Shown here one piece after another: positions 40,844 through 50,013 of a DNA stretch of 64,000 nucleotides. A program made the position numbers and the translations under genes. This DNA comes from Actinomycetota bacterium (lineage in GTDB: Bacteria; Actinomycetota; Actinomycetes; Propionibacteriales; Propionibacteriaceae), in contig JAIUOS010000001.1 of the NCBI GenBank assembly GCA_020161755.1, positions 210,633 through 274,632 on the forward strand. The letters run 5' to 3'. Numbering within the stretch: the stretch's first letter is position 1; each line of letters starts with the position of its first letter. The notes under the pieces were generated by a model. That model did no database searches. It was not told where the DNA came from and worked only from the letters and a program-made list of their open reading frames with translations.

Positions 40844-41254
40844 TCAGTCCAGGTAGTCGTCGTACTGCGGACGCTCCTGCTCGAGCACGTGCCCGAGCGC
40901 CTCGCCGACCGCGACCGCGTGATCGGCCGGATCCTCCATCGAGTTCAGCCGGCTGGCCAGCTCCGGGTCCTCGGACGCCGCCCACGCGAGCAGGTCGAAC
41001 ACCTCGAAGCTGATCTGCACCGGATCGCCGTGCCGGTCGAACGAGATCCACAGGTCGAGGCTCGCCGGCGGCCAGGACGCGCCGTGCGACTCCTCGATGC
41101 CGAGCCCCGGATGGGCGTGGACGAACGACTCCGGGTCGGCCACGAACAGCACGGACGTGCCCATGTCGTCGTCCTCCTGGACGGCTCCGAACTCGAAACC
41201 GTAGGGAGCCAGCTCGTCGGTGAGCTCGTCCGGGTAATCCTCTGGGATCGGCAT
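40844..41254 (-). CDS. Acidic conserved protein of unknown function
   Basis: A 136-residue, strongly acidic soluble protein (MPIPEDYPDELTDELAPYGF, ending PQYDDYLD). It reads as an alpha/beta domain with LDLWISFDRHGDPVQISFEV in the middle and a helical C-terminus. No catalytic motif is recognised. TAGCTT lies 6 nt before ATG 41254, another leaderless-type start. It converges with the DLW-39-like gene, with 7 nt between the stops. Confidence 0.6.
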   Translation of the reverse strand: MPIPEDYPDELTDELAPYGFEFGAVQEDDDMGTSVLFVADPESFVHAHPGLGIEESHGASWPPASLDLWISFDRHGDPVQISFEVFDLLAWAASEDPELASRLNSMEDPADHAVAVGEALGHVLEQERPQYDDYLD

Positions 41255-41458
41255 TCCCCCAAGCTAGCCGTGCTCGGGCCCGGCGCCGCGCGTTTCGCAC
41301 CGAAGACGGTGACGCCGGACCGAAGAACGAGGGTGGAGCTCAAGATCATGCATCAGATGACATGGCTTTGCAATCATCCGGCTAGCCCGCCTGCATCAAT
41401 CCGGTTTGGAGTGCTGCAATCGTCCGCCTGGCCCAAGTTGGGAGGTAGGGTTTCGGGC

Positions 41459-42736
41459 ATGGACACGGCGACTCTGCTCGGCCACGAATACCGACCGCGA
41501 GTCATCGACGGCCCCTTGCGGCGTGCTCTTGCAGCCTCCGGCGCGGTGGTGGTTGAAGGGGCACGTGCAAGCGGCAAGACGATGACCGCCCTGCACGCTG
41601 CGTCCTCTTTTGTCTTCATCGACGACGCCGAGGTCCAGCGGCTCCTCGAGGTGGCGCCGCGGTCGCTTCTTGAAGGTGAGGCACCCAGGCTGCTCGATGA
41701 GTGGCAGGTTGCGCCGGAGCTGTGGAATCTCGTTCGTCGCGCGGTCGACTCTGCGGTGGAGCCGGGGCGATTCATCCTCACAGGCTCCGCGGTTCCTCCT
41801 GACGACGTCACGCGGCACACCGGGGCAGGGCGATTCCTCAGGCTCCGCCAGCGAACCATGTCATGGTGGGAGAAGCTCGACGCACCCTCGGAAGCGGTCA
41901 GTCTCGCCGACTTGTTCGCAGGCGTGCGACCAAGGACCGATCTTGGCGCAGGTTCTGACCTGGACACCGTCATCGACAACCTGCTGCGATCGGGCTTCCC
42001 AGCGATGACCACGCTGTCGGTCAGGCAGTCAGCGGACCGATTGCGCGGCTACATCGACGACGTCGCGCGCATCGACATTCGCCGCATCGCCGAGATTAGG
42101 CACGAGCCCGAGGTGATCAAGCAACTCATCGTCGCTCTTGCACGCTCGGTCGCCTCCCAGGTCACGTACAAGACGCTTGCAGCCGACATCCGTGCGGTCG
42201 CCCCAGCCATCGACCAGGAGACCGTCAGCAACTACGTGGGCCTCCTCCAGCGGTTGTTCATCGTCGAAGCGCAGCGACCATGGACCCCGGCCCTTCGATC
42301 TCGCGCGCGGGTACGCACGTCACCGAAACTCCACCTCGTCGATCCGGCGCTCGCTGCTGCCGCACTAGGTGCTGGACCTGAACAACTGCGCGGCGACCTG
42401 CAGACCCTCGGCGTGCTCTTCGAGAGCGCGGTCATCCATGACCTGACCGTTTTCGCCTCTGCGATTGACGGCGAGGTCAGCCACTACCGCGATTCCAACG
42501 GCAAGGAGATGGATGCGATCATCACCCTCCCGGGCGGCCGCTGGGGGGCCGTCGAGATCAAGCTCGGTGGCGGGCAACTCACCGCGGCAGCAGCTTCGCT
42601 GCAAGCCGCGATCGCACAGGTCGACACCGAGGCAGCGGGAGAGCCGGCGTTCCAGCTCGTCGTCACAGCAACCGGACCAATCCTGGTGACCGATGACGGC
42701 ACCGTGAGCGTTCCCCTCAGTGCGCTCGCTCCCTGA
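41459..42736 (+). CDS. AAA ATPase with DUF4143 domain
   Basis: A 425-residue orphan ATPase. Walker A is VEGARASGKTMTAL near residue 37, LLDEWQVAPELW is the Walker B region, and FILTGSA is sensor 1. The C-terminal DUF4143 domain contains GKEMDAIITLPGGRWGAVEI followed by KLG, a PD-(D/E)xK-like fold. Such proteins are scattered by horizontal transfer and often linked to defence or toxin functions; the role is unknown. Codon use includes AT-ending codons rare in the neighbours. GGAGG lies about 13 nt before ATG 41459. The 3' end of tRNA-Ala faces it. Confidence 0.86.
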   Translation: MDTATLLGHEYRPRVIDGPLRRALAASGAVVVEGARASGKTMTALHAASSFVFIDDAEVQRLLEVAPRSLLEGEAPRLLDEWQVAPELWNLVRRAVDSAVEPGRFILTGSAVPPDDVTRHTGAGRFLRLRQRTMSWWEKLDAPSEAVSLADLFAGVRPRTDLGAGSDLDTVIDNLLRSGFPAMTTLSVRQSADRLRGYIDDVARIDIRRIAEIRHEPEVIKQLIVALARSVASQVTYKTLAADIRAVAPAIDQETVSNYVGLLQRLFIVEAQRPWTPALRSRARVRTSPKLHLVDPALAAAALGAGPEQLRGDLQTLGVLFESAVIHDLTVFASAIDGEVSHYRDSNGKEMDAIITLPGGRWGAVEIKLGGGQLTAAAASLQAAIAQVDTEAAGEPAFQLVVTATGPILVTDDGTVSVPLSALAP

Positions 42737-42974
42737 GCGCGCCACCTGGGAACATCATCCGGAAGGGTTCGCCGGCCACTCGCTCGAGGACTGCCGCCTG
42801 AGCTTCGAGCCGTCCGGCAGCTGCAACCACTTCATCGTCCACGTCGGGCATCTATGCGGCGACACGGTCGATGACCCCCACTCGGGCTGTGTGTGGCTTG
42901 GCGCAATCGGACACGGAGGGTGTCAATCTGTCGGCCGCCCGTTCGCCAAATTGTTCTGACAAGGGCGGACGGGG

Positions 42975-43047
42975 TGGAGCATAGGGGACTCGAACCCCTG
43001 ACCCCCTGCTTGCAAAGCAGGTGCTCTACCAACTGAGCTAATGCCCC
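42975..43047 (-). tRNA. tRNA-Ala (anticodon TGC)
   Basis: A 73-nt tRNA on the minus strand. The acceptor 5' GGGGCAT pairs with 3' ATGCTCC (one G-T pair), D arm GCTCAGTTGGTAGAGC, anticodon stem-loop with CTTTGCAAG (TGC), and T arm AGGGGTTCGAGTCCCCT. The discriminator is A and CCA is not encoded. Gene order places it between the DUF4143 ATPase and DUF5318 genes. Confidence 0.97.
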
Positions 43048-43145
43048 GCGCGGCGCCATTCTTCCATCCCCGCCGAGCGCCGCCAAACCGGTGCGCGAGC
43101 GTCCCCGAATCGAGAAATTGGGGGGCGCCATCTACCCTTGAACCC

Positions 43146-43565
43146 ATGTGGTCCCGGCGGGAAGAGGTCGACTATGCCCTGCAGCGGCGCAATACGCTGC
43201 AGGCGCTGAAGCGACCCCAACGCGTTCTGGACGGCTCCGACGTCTGCGACGCCGACCCCCTGCTGATGCGTGCGGCCCTGCACCACGGCGAGGAGTCCGG
43301 GGTCGCCTGCCCGATCTGCTCGCATGCGCGGCTGGTCAACCTGAACTACGTGTTCGGCGACCAGCTCGGCCAGTTCTCCGGACGCATCAAGTCCACCGCC
43401 GAACTGGACGCGATGCAGTCCGAGTACGGCGAGTTCACCGTCCGCGTCGTCGAGGTGTGCGTCGACTGCGGCTGGAACCACATGATCGCTTCCTATCTCC
43501 TCGGAGACGGAGTGAAGCGACGACCGCCACGCCGCCAGAAGACCGTCGAGGACATTTATGGCTGA
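43146..43565 (+). CDS. DUF5318 family protein
   Basis: A 139-residue actinobacterial protein of unknown role. Two cysteine pairs (CPICSHARLVNLNYVFGDQL and EVCVDCGWNH) would bind zinc. The N-terminus MWSRREEVDYALQRRNTLQ is characteristic. TACCCT lies 7 nt before ATG 43146 with no RBS, so leaderless translation is likely. It overlaps the penicillin-binding protein gene by 8 nt, an arrangement common in actinobacteria that points to a role in cell-wall synthesis. Confidence 0.85.
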   Translation: MWSRREEVDYALQRRNTLQALKRPQRVLDGSDVCDADPLLMRAALHHGEESGVACPICSHARLVNLNYVFGDQLGQFSGRIKSTAELDAMQSEYGEFTVRVVEVCVDCGWNHMIASYLLGDGVKRRPPRRQKTVEDIYG

Positions 43566-45741
43566 CCCGAAGCGCTCCGCGGGCACCCGGAACGCGCCGA
43601 AGACCACTCGCAAGGGACGCAGGAAGCGTCCGCTGGTCGTCCGCATCCTGCTGTGGATGCTGGCCACCCTGCTCACGTTGGGAGTCATCGGCTCCGGCGT
43701 GGTCGCTTACGCGTACATGACTGTGAAGCTGCCCGACCCCAACTCGGACTTCAGCACGAACACCACCTTCGTCTACTACAACGACGGCAAGACCAAGCTC
43801 GGCTCCTTCCAGGTGCAGAACCGGCAGTCGATCGACTACGAAGAGATGCCGCAGCACGTGAAGGACGCCGTCGTCGCCGCCGAGAACCGCACCTTCTGGA
43901 CCGACCCGGGCATCTCTGCCACCGGCCTGTTCCGCGCCGCGCTCGGCCTGGTCGGCCTCGCGCCGGCGGACGTGACCGCGTCCGGCGGCGGCTCCACGAT
44001 CACCCAGCAGTACATCAAGATCATGTACCTCTCGCAGGAACGCACCTTCAGCCGCAAGGCCAAGGAACTCCTGCTCGCGGCCAAGATGGGCCAGCAGCTC
44101 AGCAAGCAGGAACTGCTCGAGGGCTACCTGAACACCGTCTACTTCGGACGCGGCGCGTACGGCATCGAAGCGGCCTCCCAGGCCTACTTCAACATCCCGG
44201 CCTCGAAGCTCAGCCTGGCCCAGTCGGTGGCGCTCGCCGCCATCCTGAACGCGCCCGGCAACCTCGACCCGGCGGCGGGCAAGCAGCAGGCCGCCGACCT
44301 GCTCGAGCGCTACCAGTACACGCTCAACGGCATGGTCGAGATGAACGCCATCACCGCCGCGGAGAAGGCCGAGATCTACGACAAGCTGCCGAAGTTCCCC
44401 AAGCAGGCGAAGGATTCGGCGTTCGGCGGTCCGAAGGGCTTCCTGCTGGCCATGGTGAAGAAGGAGCTGCTCGCCAACGGCTTCACCGAGGAGCAGATCA
44501 GTGGCGGCGGCCTCAAGGTCGTCACCACCTTCGACTCCACGCTCCAGGACGCGGCCGTGAAGTCGGTCCAGCAGCAGACCCTGGCCGCCGCGGCCGGCAG
44601 CAAGAAGGCAGCCAAGCAGCTGCACATGGGCCTGGCCTCGGTCGACAACGCGACCGGTGGCGTGGTGGCGCTCTACGGCGGCCCCGACTTCCTGCAGAGC
44701 CAGTGGAACTGGGCGACGAACCCGCGTCCGACCGGTTCGACGTTCAAGACCTACGCGCTGGCCACCGCGCTCGACAACGGCTGGACGCTGTCCGACAAGC
44801 TCAACGGCAGCTCCTTCATCCCCAAGGGCGACTCCAAGCCGGTGACCAACGCGGACGGCAACCACGGCACCGTCACGCTCCAGAACGCCACCACGCACTC
44901 CATCAACTCGGCGTTCGTCGACCTCGTCCAGCAGATCCCGGACGGTCCGGCGAAGGTGCAGGAGATGGCCGAGGCGGCCGGGCTGCCGGCCGAGGGCCAC
45001 TGGGACCTGAGCAACCGCATCGCGCTCGGCAACACCGAGGTGAGCCCGCTCAACCAGGCGAACGCGTACGCGACCTTCGCCAACGGCGGGGTGGCGCACA
45101 CCGCGCACGTGGTCTCCAACGTCGAGGACAGCAGCGGCGCGACGCGCTACGAGGCCGACACCGAGGGCACGCTGACCGTCGCGGCCGACACCGCCACCGA
45201 CGTCACCTACGCGCTCACCAAGGTGACCCAGGACGGCACCGGCTACCGCGCGGCCCAGCTCGGCTACCCCGTGGCCGGCAAGACCGGCACCGTCGGCTAC
45301 CCGGTGACCGTGAAGAAGAAGGTCGGCAACAGCACCTACACCTACACCGAGCGCCAGACCAAGGCGGTGTGGTTCGTCGGCTACACCCGGCAGATCTCGA
45401 CCGCGGTCGTGCTGGTGAAGGGCAAGCAGGGCACGTCCGACCTCGGCCGGATGTACGGCTCCGGCTACCCGCTGTCGGCCTGGCTCGGCTACATGACGAC
45501 CGCGATGGACGGGATGGAGAAGCTCTCCTTCGACCCGCCGACCTCGCGCACCTCGACGCAGAAGCCGACGAACAAGCCCAAGCACACCGCCACCGCCACG
45601 GCGACGGCCACGTCCACTCCCACGCCCACCGAGACGGCGACCACCGAGCCGACGACCGAGCCGACGACGGAGCCGACGGCGACGAGCGACCCGACGAAGA
45701 CCACGTCACCGAATCCGAGCGTTACAGCGAAAGCCCCATAG
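43558..45741 (+). CDS. ponA: Bifunctional penicillin-binding protein 1 (GT51 plus transpeptidase)
   Basis: A 727-residue class A PBP that polymerises and cross-links peptidoglycan. After a basic tail and one membrane helix (residues about 28-55) comes the glycosyltransferase domain, with E109 in AAENRTFW, GGSTITQQYIK and the GRGAYGIEAAS motif. The transpeptidase has S394-T-F-K397, SINSAF and GKTGTV. ENR replaces the usual EDR at the GT51 site. The last 60 residues are a low-complexity Thr/Pro/Glu tail with TATATAT and TEPTTEP repeats. It begins inside DUF5318. Confidence 0.93.
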   Translation: MADPKRSAGTRNAPKTTRKGRRKRPLVVRILLWMLATLLTLGVIGSGVVAYAYMTVKLPDPNSDFSTNTTFVYYNDGKTKLGSFQVQNRQSIDYEEMPQHVKDAVVAAENRTFWTDPGISATGLFRAALGLVGLAPADVTASGGGSTITQQYIKIMYLSQERTFSRKAKELLLAAKMGQQLSKQELLEGYLNTVYFGRGAYGIEAASQAYFNIPASKLSLAQSVALAAILNAPGNLDPAAGKQQAADLLERYQYTLNGMVEMNAITAAEKAEIYDKLPKFPKQAKDSAFGGPKGFLLAMVKKELLANGFTEEQISGGGLKVVTTFDSTLQDAAVKSVQQQTLAAAAGSKKAAKQLHMGLASVDNATGGVVALYGGPDFLQSQWNWATNPRPTGSTFKTYALATALDNGWTLSDKLNGSSFIPKGDSKPVTNADGNHGTVTLQNATTHSINSAFVDLVQQIPDGPAKVQEMAEAAGLPAEGHWDLSNRIALGNTEVSPLNQANAYATFANGGVAHTAHVVSNVEDSSGATRYEADTEGTLTVAADTATDVTYALTKVTQDGTGYRAAQLGYPVAGKTGTVGYPVTVKKKVGNSTYTYTERQTKAVWFVGYTRQISTAVVLVKGKQGTSDLGRMYGSGYPLSAWLGYMTTAMDGMEKLSFDPPTSRTSTQKPTNKPKHTATATATATSTPTPTETATTEPTTEPTTEPTATSDPTKTTSPNPSVTAKAP

Positions 45742-45750
45742 GATCGCGGC

Positions 45751-47100
45751 GTGAGCAACCCAGCACCGGCGCTGTCGAAGGTCCTCGGCAGCCCGCTCGG
45801 TCGCCATGCCCGTCCGGGGGGCCTGTGGTTCCAGCCCGCCCCGTGGGCCTTCCTGGCCCTCACCGCATCCTGGCTGATCGTGATGGTCCGCCAGATCCCC
45901 TGCCAGCAGACCAGCAACCAGTACCTGCCGTGGATGTGCTACTCCGACATCCCCGTCCTCTACTACTGGCGCGGGCTGAAGGACGGCCAGATCCCGTTCC
46001 TGCAGACCGACCTGGAGTACCCGGTGCTCACCGGGGCCTTCATGGAGCTGTGTCGCCGCTTCGTCCTGATGCTCGGCGGGCAGAGCCGTCCGGGGCTCAG
46101 CGACGCGGAGGTCGCACACTCGGCCAGCCTGTTCTTCGGCGTCAACGCGGTGCTGTTGTTCGTGCTGATGGGGGTGCTGATCTGGGCGCACCTGAAGATG
46201 AGCCGTCCGTGGGACGCGATGTTCATCGCGATCTCGCCGGCCATCTGGACCGCCGGCCTGATCAACTGGGACGCGCTCGTCCTCGCCCTCACCGCGCTCG
46301 GCCTGCTGGCCTGGTCGCGCAAGCGTCCGGCCTGGGCGGGGATCTGGATCGGGCTGGGGGTCGCGGCAAAGCTCTATCCGGCGCTGCTGCTGATCCCCCT
46401 GACCGTGCTGTGCGTGCGCACGAACAGGATCAAGCCACTGTTGCTCACGTACGCCGGCGCGGCCGGCTCGTGGCTGGCGGTCAACCTGCCGGTCTACCTG
46501 CTTGCGCCCGAGGGCTGGCTGAACTTCTGGAAGTTCAACGTCGAGCGCGGCGGTGACCTCGGTTCGATCTGGTACGTGCTGAGCCTGATGGACATCGAGA
46601 TCGAGTCCGCGTCGCGCCTCGAGGCTGCCCTGCTGGTGGTGGGCACGGTCGTGATCTGCGCCCTGCTGCTGCTCCTGCCACGGCGTCCGCGGCTCGCCCA
46701 GGGCGTGTTCCTGATGGTGGCGCTGTTCCTGCTCGTCAACAAGGTCTACTCGCCGCAGTACGTGCTCTGGCTGCTGCCGCTGCTGGTGCTCGCCCGGCCA
46801 CGCTGGGTGGACTGGATCGGCTTCACCATCGGCGAGACCGTCTACTTCGCGGCCATCTGGGGCCACCTCGACAACGCCCTGGCCAACGGCGCCGGGCAGG
46901 ACCGGCTCTACTGGATGGCGGTCTTCCTCCGGATCACCGTGCAGCTGTGGCTGTGCGTCCGCGTCGTGCAGGACATGATCGACCCGAAGCGGGACATCGT
47001 CCGGGCCGGCGGGCTGGACGACCCCGACGGCGGCGTGCTGGACGGGGCTCCCGACGCGGCCTGGCTGTCCCGGTTCATCCGGACGCCCGCCCCTTCGTGA
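45751..47100 (+). CDS. GT-C glycosyltransferase, GT87/DUF2029 family
   Basis: A 449-residue polytopic membrane protein with about ten hydrophobic segments. DUF2029/GT87 features include YSDIPVLYYWRGLKDG and LEYPVLTG in the first external loop, followed by INWDALVLAL and VAAKLYPALLLIP. Members use polyprenyl-phosphate mannose to build lipoglycans or related polymers outside the membrane. TAGGAT lies 6 nt before GTG 45751, so it may be leaderless despite being 9 nt from ponA. It overlaps the next gene by 4 nt. Confidence 0.85.
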   Translation: MSNPAPALSKVLGSPLGRHARPGGLWFQPAPWAFLALTASWLIVMVRQIPCQQTSNQYLPWMCYSDIPVLYYWRGLKDGQIPFLQTDLEYPVLTGAFMELCRRFVLMLGGQSRPGLSDAEVAHSASLFFGVNAVLLFVLMGVLIWAHLKMSRPWDAMFIAISPAIWTAGLINWDALVLALTALGLLAWSRKRPAWAGIWIGLGVAAKLYPALLLIPLTVLCVRTNRIKPLLLTYAGAAGSWLAVNLPVYLLAPEGWLNFWKFNVERGGDLGSIWYVLSLMDIEIESASRLEAALLVVGTVVICALLLLLPRRPRLAQGVFLMVALFLLVNKVYSPQYVLWLLPLLVLARPRWVDWIGFTIGETVYFAAIWGHLDNALANGAGQDRLYWMAVFLRITVQLWLCVRVVQDMIDPKRDIVRAGGLDDPDGGVLDGAPDAAWLSRFIRTPAPS

Positions 47101-48194
47101 GCCCGCTCGCGCACCGCGCGGACGCCCGCGCCGCCCGGCTCGTGGTGCAGACCTGGGTCGGCACCCGGCTGGTGATGCTGGTGGTGGCGGTCTGGGTGAT
47201 GCTCACCGAGCACCGCGCGATCGCCGACGTGTTCGGCAACTGGGACGTCGCGCACTACCTGGCCATCGCCCGCGACGGCTACGCCGAGGCCAACTCGATC
47301 GCGTTCTTCCCCGGCTGGCCGCTGCTGGTGCGGCTCGGTTCGGCCTCCGGCCTGGCCCCGCTGCTGGTGGGGATCGTGCTGGCGCTGGCGGCGTCCGCGT
47401 TGGCGGCGTGGGCGCTGTTCCGGCTGGGCGGGGCGCCGGCGGCGATCGCCTGGCTGCTCGCGCCGACCGCGGTGTTCACGCTGGTGCCCTACACCGAGTC
47501 CATGTTCTGTGCGGCGGCGTTCTGGGCGTGGGAGCGGGCGGCCAAGCGCCAGTGGGCGGCCGCGGCGGTGCTGGCGGCGGTGGCCGCCTCCGTCCGTGTG
47601 TCCGGGATCTTCCTGATCGCGGCGCTGGCCGTACTCGCGCTGACCCAGGCCGGTGCGGCGCGCGAGCGCGGGCGACGGCTGCTGTGGCTGGTGCTGCCGG
47701 TGTCGGTGGTGGCGGCGTACGTCGGCTACCTCTACGCGGTGACCGGACGCTGGACCGCCTGGTACGACGCCCAGACCGCGGGCTGGGCGCGCGGCTTCGC
47801 CTGGCCGTGGGAGGCGCTGCGCCACACCCTGGAGGTCCTGGAGCCGGGCGAGTACGCCGACCACCCCGAGTGGCACTGGGTGTTCCTGGCCGAGATCATC
47901 AGCATGGCCGTCGGGCTGCTGGTGACCGCGATCTGCCTCGTGCAGCGCCGCTGGGCGGAGGCGACCTGGGTCGGGGTGCAGCTGGTGGCGTTCGCCACGT
48001 CCTACTGGTTCATGAGCGTGAACCGGGCCGTGCTGCTGTGGTTCCCGCTGTGGATCCTGGTGGGCCGCATCCTGGAGGGACGGGACCGGCTGCCGGTCTG
48101 GCGGGTGGTCGTCAACACCGTCCTCGTGCTGGTGGCGCTGGCCGTCCAGGCCGTGTGGGCCTGGCTGTTCTTCACCGGACGCTGGGCCAGCTGA
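47097..48194 (+). CDS. GT-C mannosyltransferase, PIG-V-like
   Basis: A 365-residue membrane protein with eight or more helices. GNWDVAHYLAIARDGY and IAFFPGWPLLVRL are characteristic of the PIG-V/GT76 mannosyltransferase group, where the Asp in the first loop is catalytic. It would add mannose from a polyprenyl donor to an envelope glycolipid. GTG 47097 overlaps the GT87 stop, so the two glycosyltransferases are coupled and probably act on the same glycan. A family C repeat follows 43 nt after the stop. Confidence 0.83.
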   Translation: MSPLAHRADARAARLVVQTWVGTRLVMLVVAVWVMLTEHRAIADVFGNWDVAHYLAIARDGYAEANSIAFFPGWPLLVRLGSASGLAPLLVGIVLALAASALAAWALFRLGGAPAAIAWLLAPTAVFTLVPYTESMFCAAAFWAWERAAKRQWAAAAVLAAVAASVRVSGIFLIAALAVLALTQAGAARERGRRLLWLVLPVSVVAAYVGYLYAVTGRWTAWYDAQTAGWARGFAWPWEALRHTLEVLEPGEYADHPEWHWVFLAEIISMAVGLLVTAICLVQRRWAEATWVGVQLVAFATSYWFMSVNRAVLLWFPLWILVGRILEGRDRLPVWRVVVNTVLVLVALAVQAVWAWLFFTGRWAS

Positions 48195-48236
48195 CCGCGG
48201 CCCGTCCGCCCCTCGACCCCGCCGTCCCGCTCGCCG

Positions 48237-48306
48237 ACAAACGCCCCCGAAGTTGACAAACGCCCCCGAAATTTCGAGGGCGTCTGTGAGTTTCGGGGGC
48301 GTTTGC
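48237..48306. repeat. Family C palindromic repeat, copy 1
   Basis: ACAAACGCCCCCGAAGTT, ACAAACGCCCCCGAAATTTC, then GAGGGCGTCTGTGAGTTTCG and GGGGCGTTTGC. A 70-bp two-level palindrome centred on GAAATTTCG, between the converging PIG-V-like gene and the minus-strand small membrane gene. Confidence 0.9.
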
Positions 48307-48337
48307 GGGAGAGGGTGGCGGGTGGACGTCCGCGCAC

Positions 48338-48691
48338 CTAGATCCGGCGGACGTCGCGGGCGCCCTCGGCGATCTCCGGATCGCTGAGCAGAGTGGTCGG
48401 AGATGCGGCGCCCGCGGTGCCCTCACCCGGCGAGGCCAGGACGTTCCAGTTCGTGGCCTCGGGGCGCTGGTCGGCCCCGGCGTCCCGCTGGAGACCACTC
48501 AGCGAGTCGGCCAGGGCAGCGAGCCTGCGGTTCAGTTCGTCCTGGGTCTCGGTGGTGGCGCGTTGCCGCTCGTTCAGGCGACGGAGCTCGCGACGGATCG
48601 AGGCCAGGAGGATGATGATCACGATCGGGACGGCGATCGCGCACAGGCTGAAGGCCGCGCTCAGGAGGACTGTGGGGAGGCGTGAGCCCAT
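48338..48691 (-). CDS. Small membrane-anchored coiled-coil protein
   Basis: A 117-residue protein with one membrane helix (VLLSAAFSLCAIAVPIVIII) and a following heptad-rich helix (LASIRRELRRLNERQRATTE, then LNRRLAALADSLSGL). The C-terminus is polar and unstructured. No family is recognised. ATG 48691 (MGSRLPT) follows GGAAGAAG; longer frames extend into the cysteine synthase promoter and are Arg/Pro-rich, typical of non-coding GC-rich DNA. It is divergent from the cysteine synthase gene. Confidence 0.6.
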   Translation of the reverse strand: MGSRLPTVLLSAAFSLCAIAVPIVIIILLASIRRELRRLNERQRATTETQDELNRRLAALADSLSGLQRDAGADQRPEATNWNVLASPGEGTAGAASPTTLLSDPEIAEGARDVRRI

Positions 48692-48846
48692 GCGTCTTCT
48701 TCCGGGGGTGAGTCGTGGGTCTCGTCCCAACCTAGGGCATCGCCCACGAACGCGCAGGGTGTGGGGCAAGGCTGCGCATGGAGCGCGCCGCGGGCGGAGC
48801 CTACGTTGGAAAGAGGGCATCGAACCGAGGGGAAGGCGGGAGCACC

Positions 48847-49929
48847 ATGGCAGCAGCCGAATCGATCAGGACGACCAACGGCCGCGGACGCCGCTACGAC
48901 AGCATCCTCGACACCGTGGGTGACACCCCGGTCGTCCGCGTCAACAACGTCGGCGTCGAGGGGGTGACCATCTACGTGAAAGCGGAGTACTTCAACCCGC
49001 TGTCGTCGGTGAAGGACCGGCTCGCGATCAACGTCATCGAGGACGCCGAGCGCCGCGGCCTGCTCACGCCCGGCCAGACGGTGGTGGAGGCGACGAGCGG
49101 CAACACCGGCATCGGCCTGGCCATGGTGTGCGCCCAGAAGGGCTACCCGCTGGTCGTGACGATGGCCGACAGCTTCTCGGTCGAGCGCCGCAAGCTGATG
49201 CGCATGCTGGGGGCCCGGGTGGTGCTCACCCCGCGCGCCCAGAAGGGTTTCGGCATGTACCGCAAGGCGGTCGAGCTGGCCGAGGCCAACGGCTGGTTCC
49301 TCGCCCACCAGTTCGAGACCGAGGCGAACGCCGACATCCACGCGGCCACCACCGCCCGCGAGATCGTCAACGACTTCGCCGGCTCCCGGCTCGACTACTT
49401 CGTCACCGGCTACGGCACCGGCGGCACCGTGGCCGGGGTCGGACGGGTGCTGCGTCAGGAGCGTCCGGACGTGAAGATCGTCCTGTCCGAGCCCGCCAAC
49501 GCCCAGCTCGTCGGCAGCGGCACCCCGCAGGAACGGGACGCCGAGGGGCAGCCCGCGGGCAGCCACCCCGCGTTCGAGCCGCACCCGATCCAGGGCTGGA
49601 CGCCGGACTTCATCCCCAAGGTCCTCCAGGAGGCCATCGACGGCCACTACTACGACGAACTCGTCCCGGTCGCGGGTGCAGAGGGCATGAAGTGGGCGCA
49701 GGAGCTGGCCCAGAAGGAGGGCATCTTCACCGGCGTCTCGGGCGGCTCGACGTTCGCGGTCGCGCGGCAGGTGGCCGAGCGGGCCGAGCCCGGCTCGGTG
49801 ATCCTGGCGATGCTGCCCGACACCGGCGAGCGCTACCTGTCCACCCCGCTGTTCGACGCCATCCCCGCCGACATGTCCGAGGAGGAGGTCGCGCTCTCCC
49901 GCTCGACCCCCGGCTACCAACTCGACTGA
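48847..49929 (+). CDS. Cysteine synthase (PLP beta-family)
   Basis: A 360-residue PLP enzyme. K56 in PLSSVKDRLA is the cofactor lysine, EATSGNTGIGLAMV binds the substrate carboxylate, GTGGTVAGVGRVL holds the phosphate, and GVSGGSTFAVA follows. It would make cysteine from O-acetylserine and sulfide. It is longer than typical CysK, with an insert around residues 220-240 (GTPQERDAEGQPAGSHPAF), so O-phosphoserine- or cystathionine-related use is possible. A family C repeat begins at the stop codon. Confidence 0.88.
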   Translation: MAAAESIRTTNGRGRRYDSILDTVGDTPVVRVNNVGVEGVTIYVKAEYFNPLSSVKDRLAINVIEDAERRGLLTPGQTVVEATSGNTGIGLAMVCAQKGYPLVVTMADSFSVERRKLMRMLGARVVLTPRAQKGFGMYRKAVELAEANGWFLAHQFETEANADIHAATTAREIVNDFAGSRLDYFVTGYGTGGTVAGVGRVLRQERPDVKIVLSEPANAQLVGSGTPQERDAEGQPAGSHPAFEPHPIQGWTPDFIPKVLQEAIDGHYYDELVPVAGAEGMKWAQELAQKEGIFTGVSGGSTFAVARQVAERAEPGSVILAMLPDTGERYLSTPLFDAIPADMSEEEVALSRSTPGYQLD

Positions 49930-49998
49930 CAAACGCCCCCGAAACTCACAGACGCCCCCGAAATTTCGGGGGCGTCTGTGAACTTCGGGGGCGTTTGC
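49929..49998. repeat. Family C palindromic repeat, copy 2
   Basis: ACAAACGCCCCCGAAACTC, ACAGACGCCCCCGAAATTTC, then GGGGGCGTCTGTGAACTTCG and GGGGCGTTTGC. It begins within the cysteine synthase stop codon and ends about 15 nt before the promoter of the dehydrogenase operon, well placed to insulate the two units. Confidence 0.92.
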
Positions 49999-50013
49999 GC
50001 GGGGGCGGGACAC

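Noticed and set aside
42720-42959. Short plus-strand open frame after the DUF4143 gene
   Set aside because: It starts within the DUF4143 stop region, has no RBS or -10 box and no recognisable product; treated as intergenic.
41333-42980. Attachment-site duplication flanking an island at tRNA-Ala
   Set aside because: Only a 9-bp match was found, too short to separate from chance in GC-rich DNA.
48237-49998. Family C repeats as ends of an insertion sequence around the cysteine synthase gene
   Set aside because: No transposase lies between the copies, the enclosed genes are ordinary, and a third copy at 55485 shows the element occurs singly.
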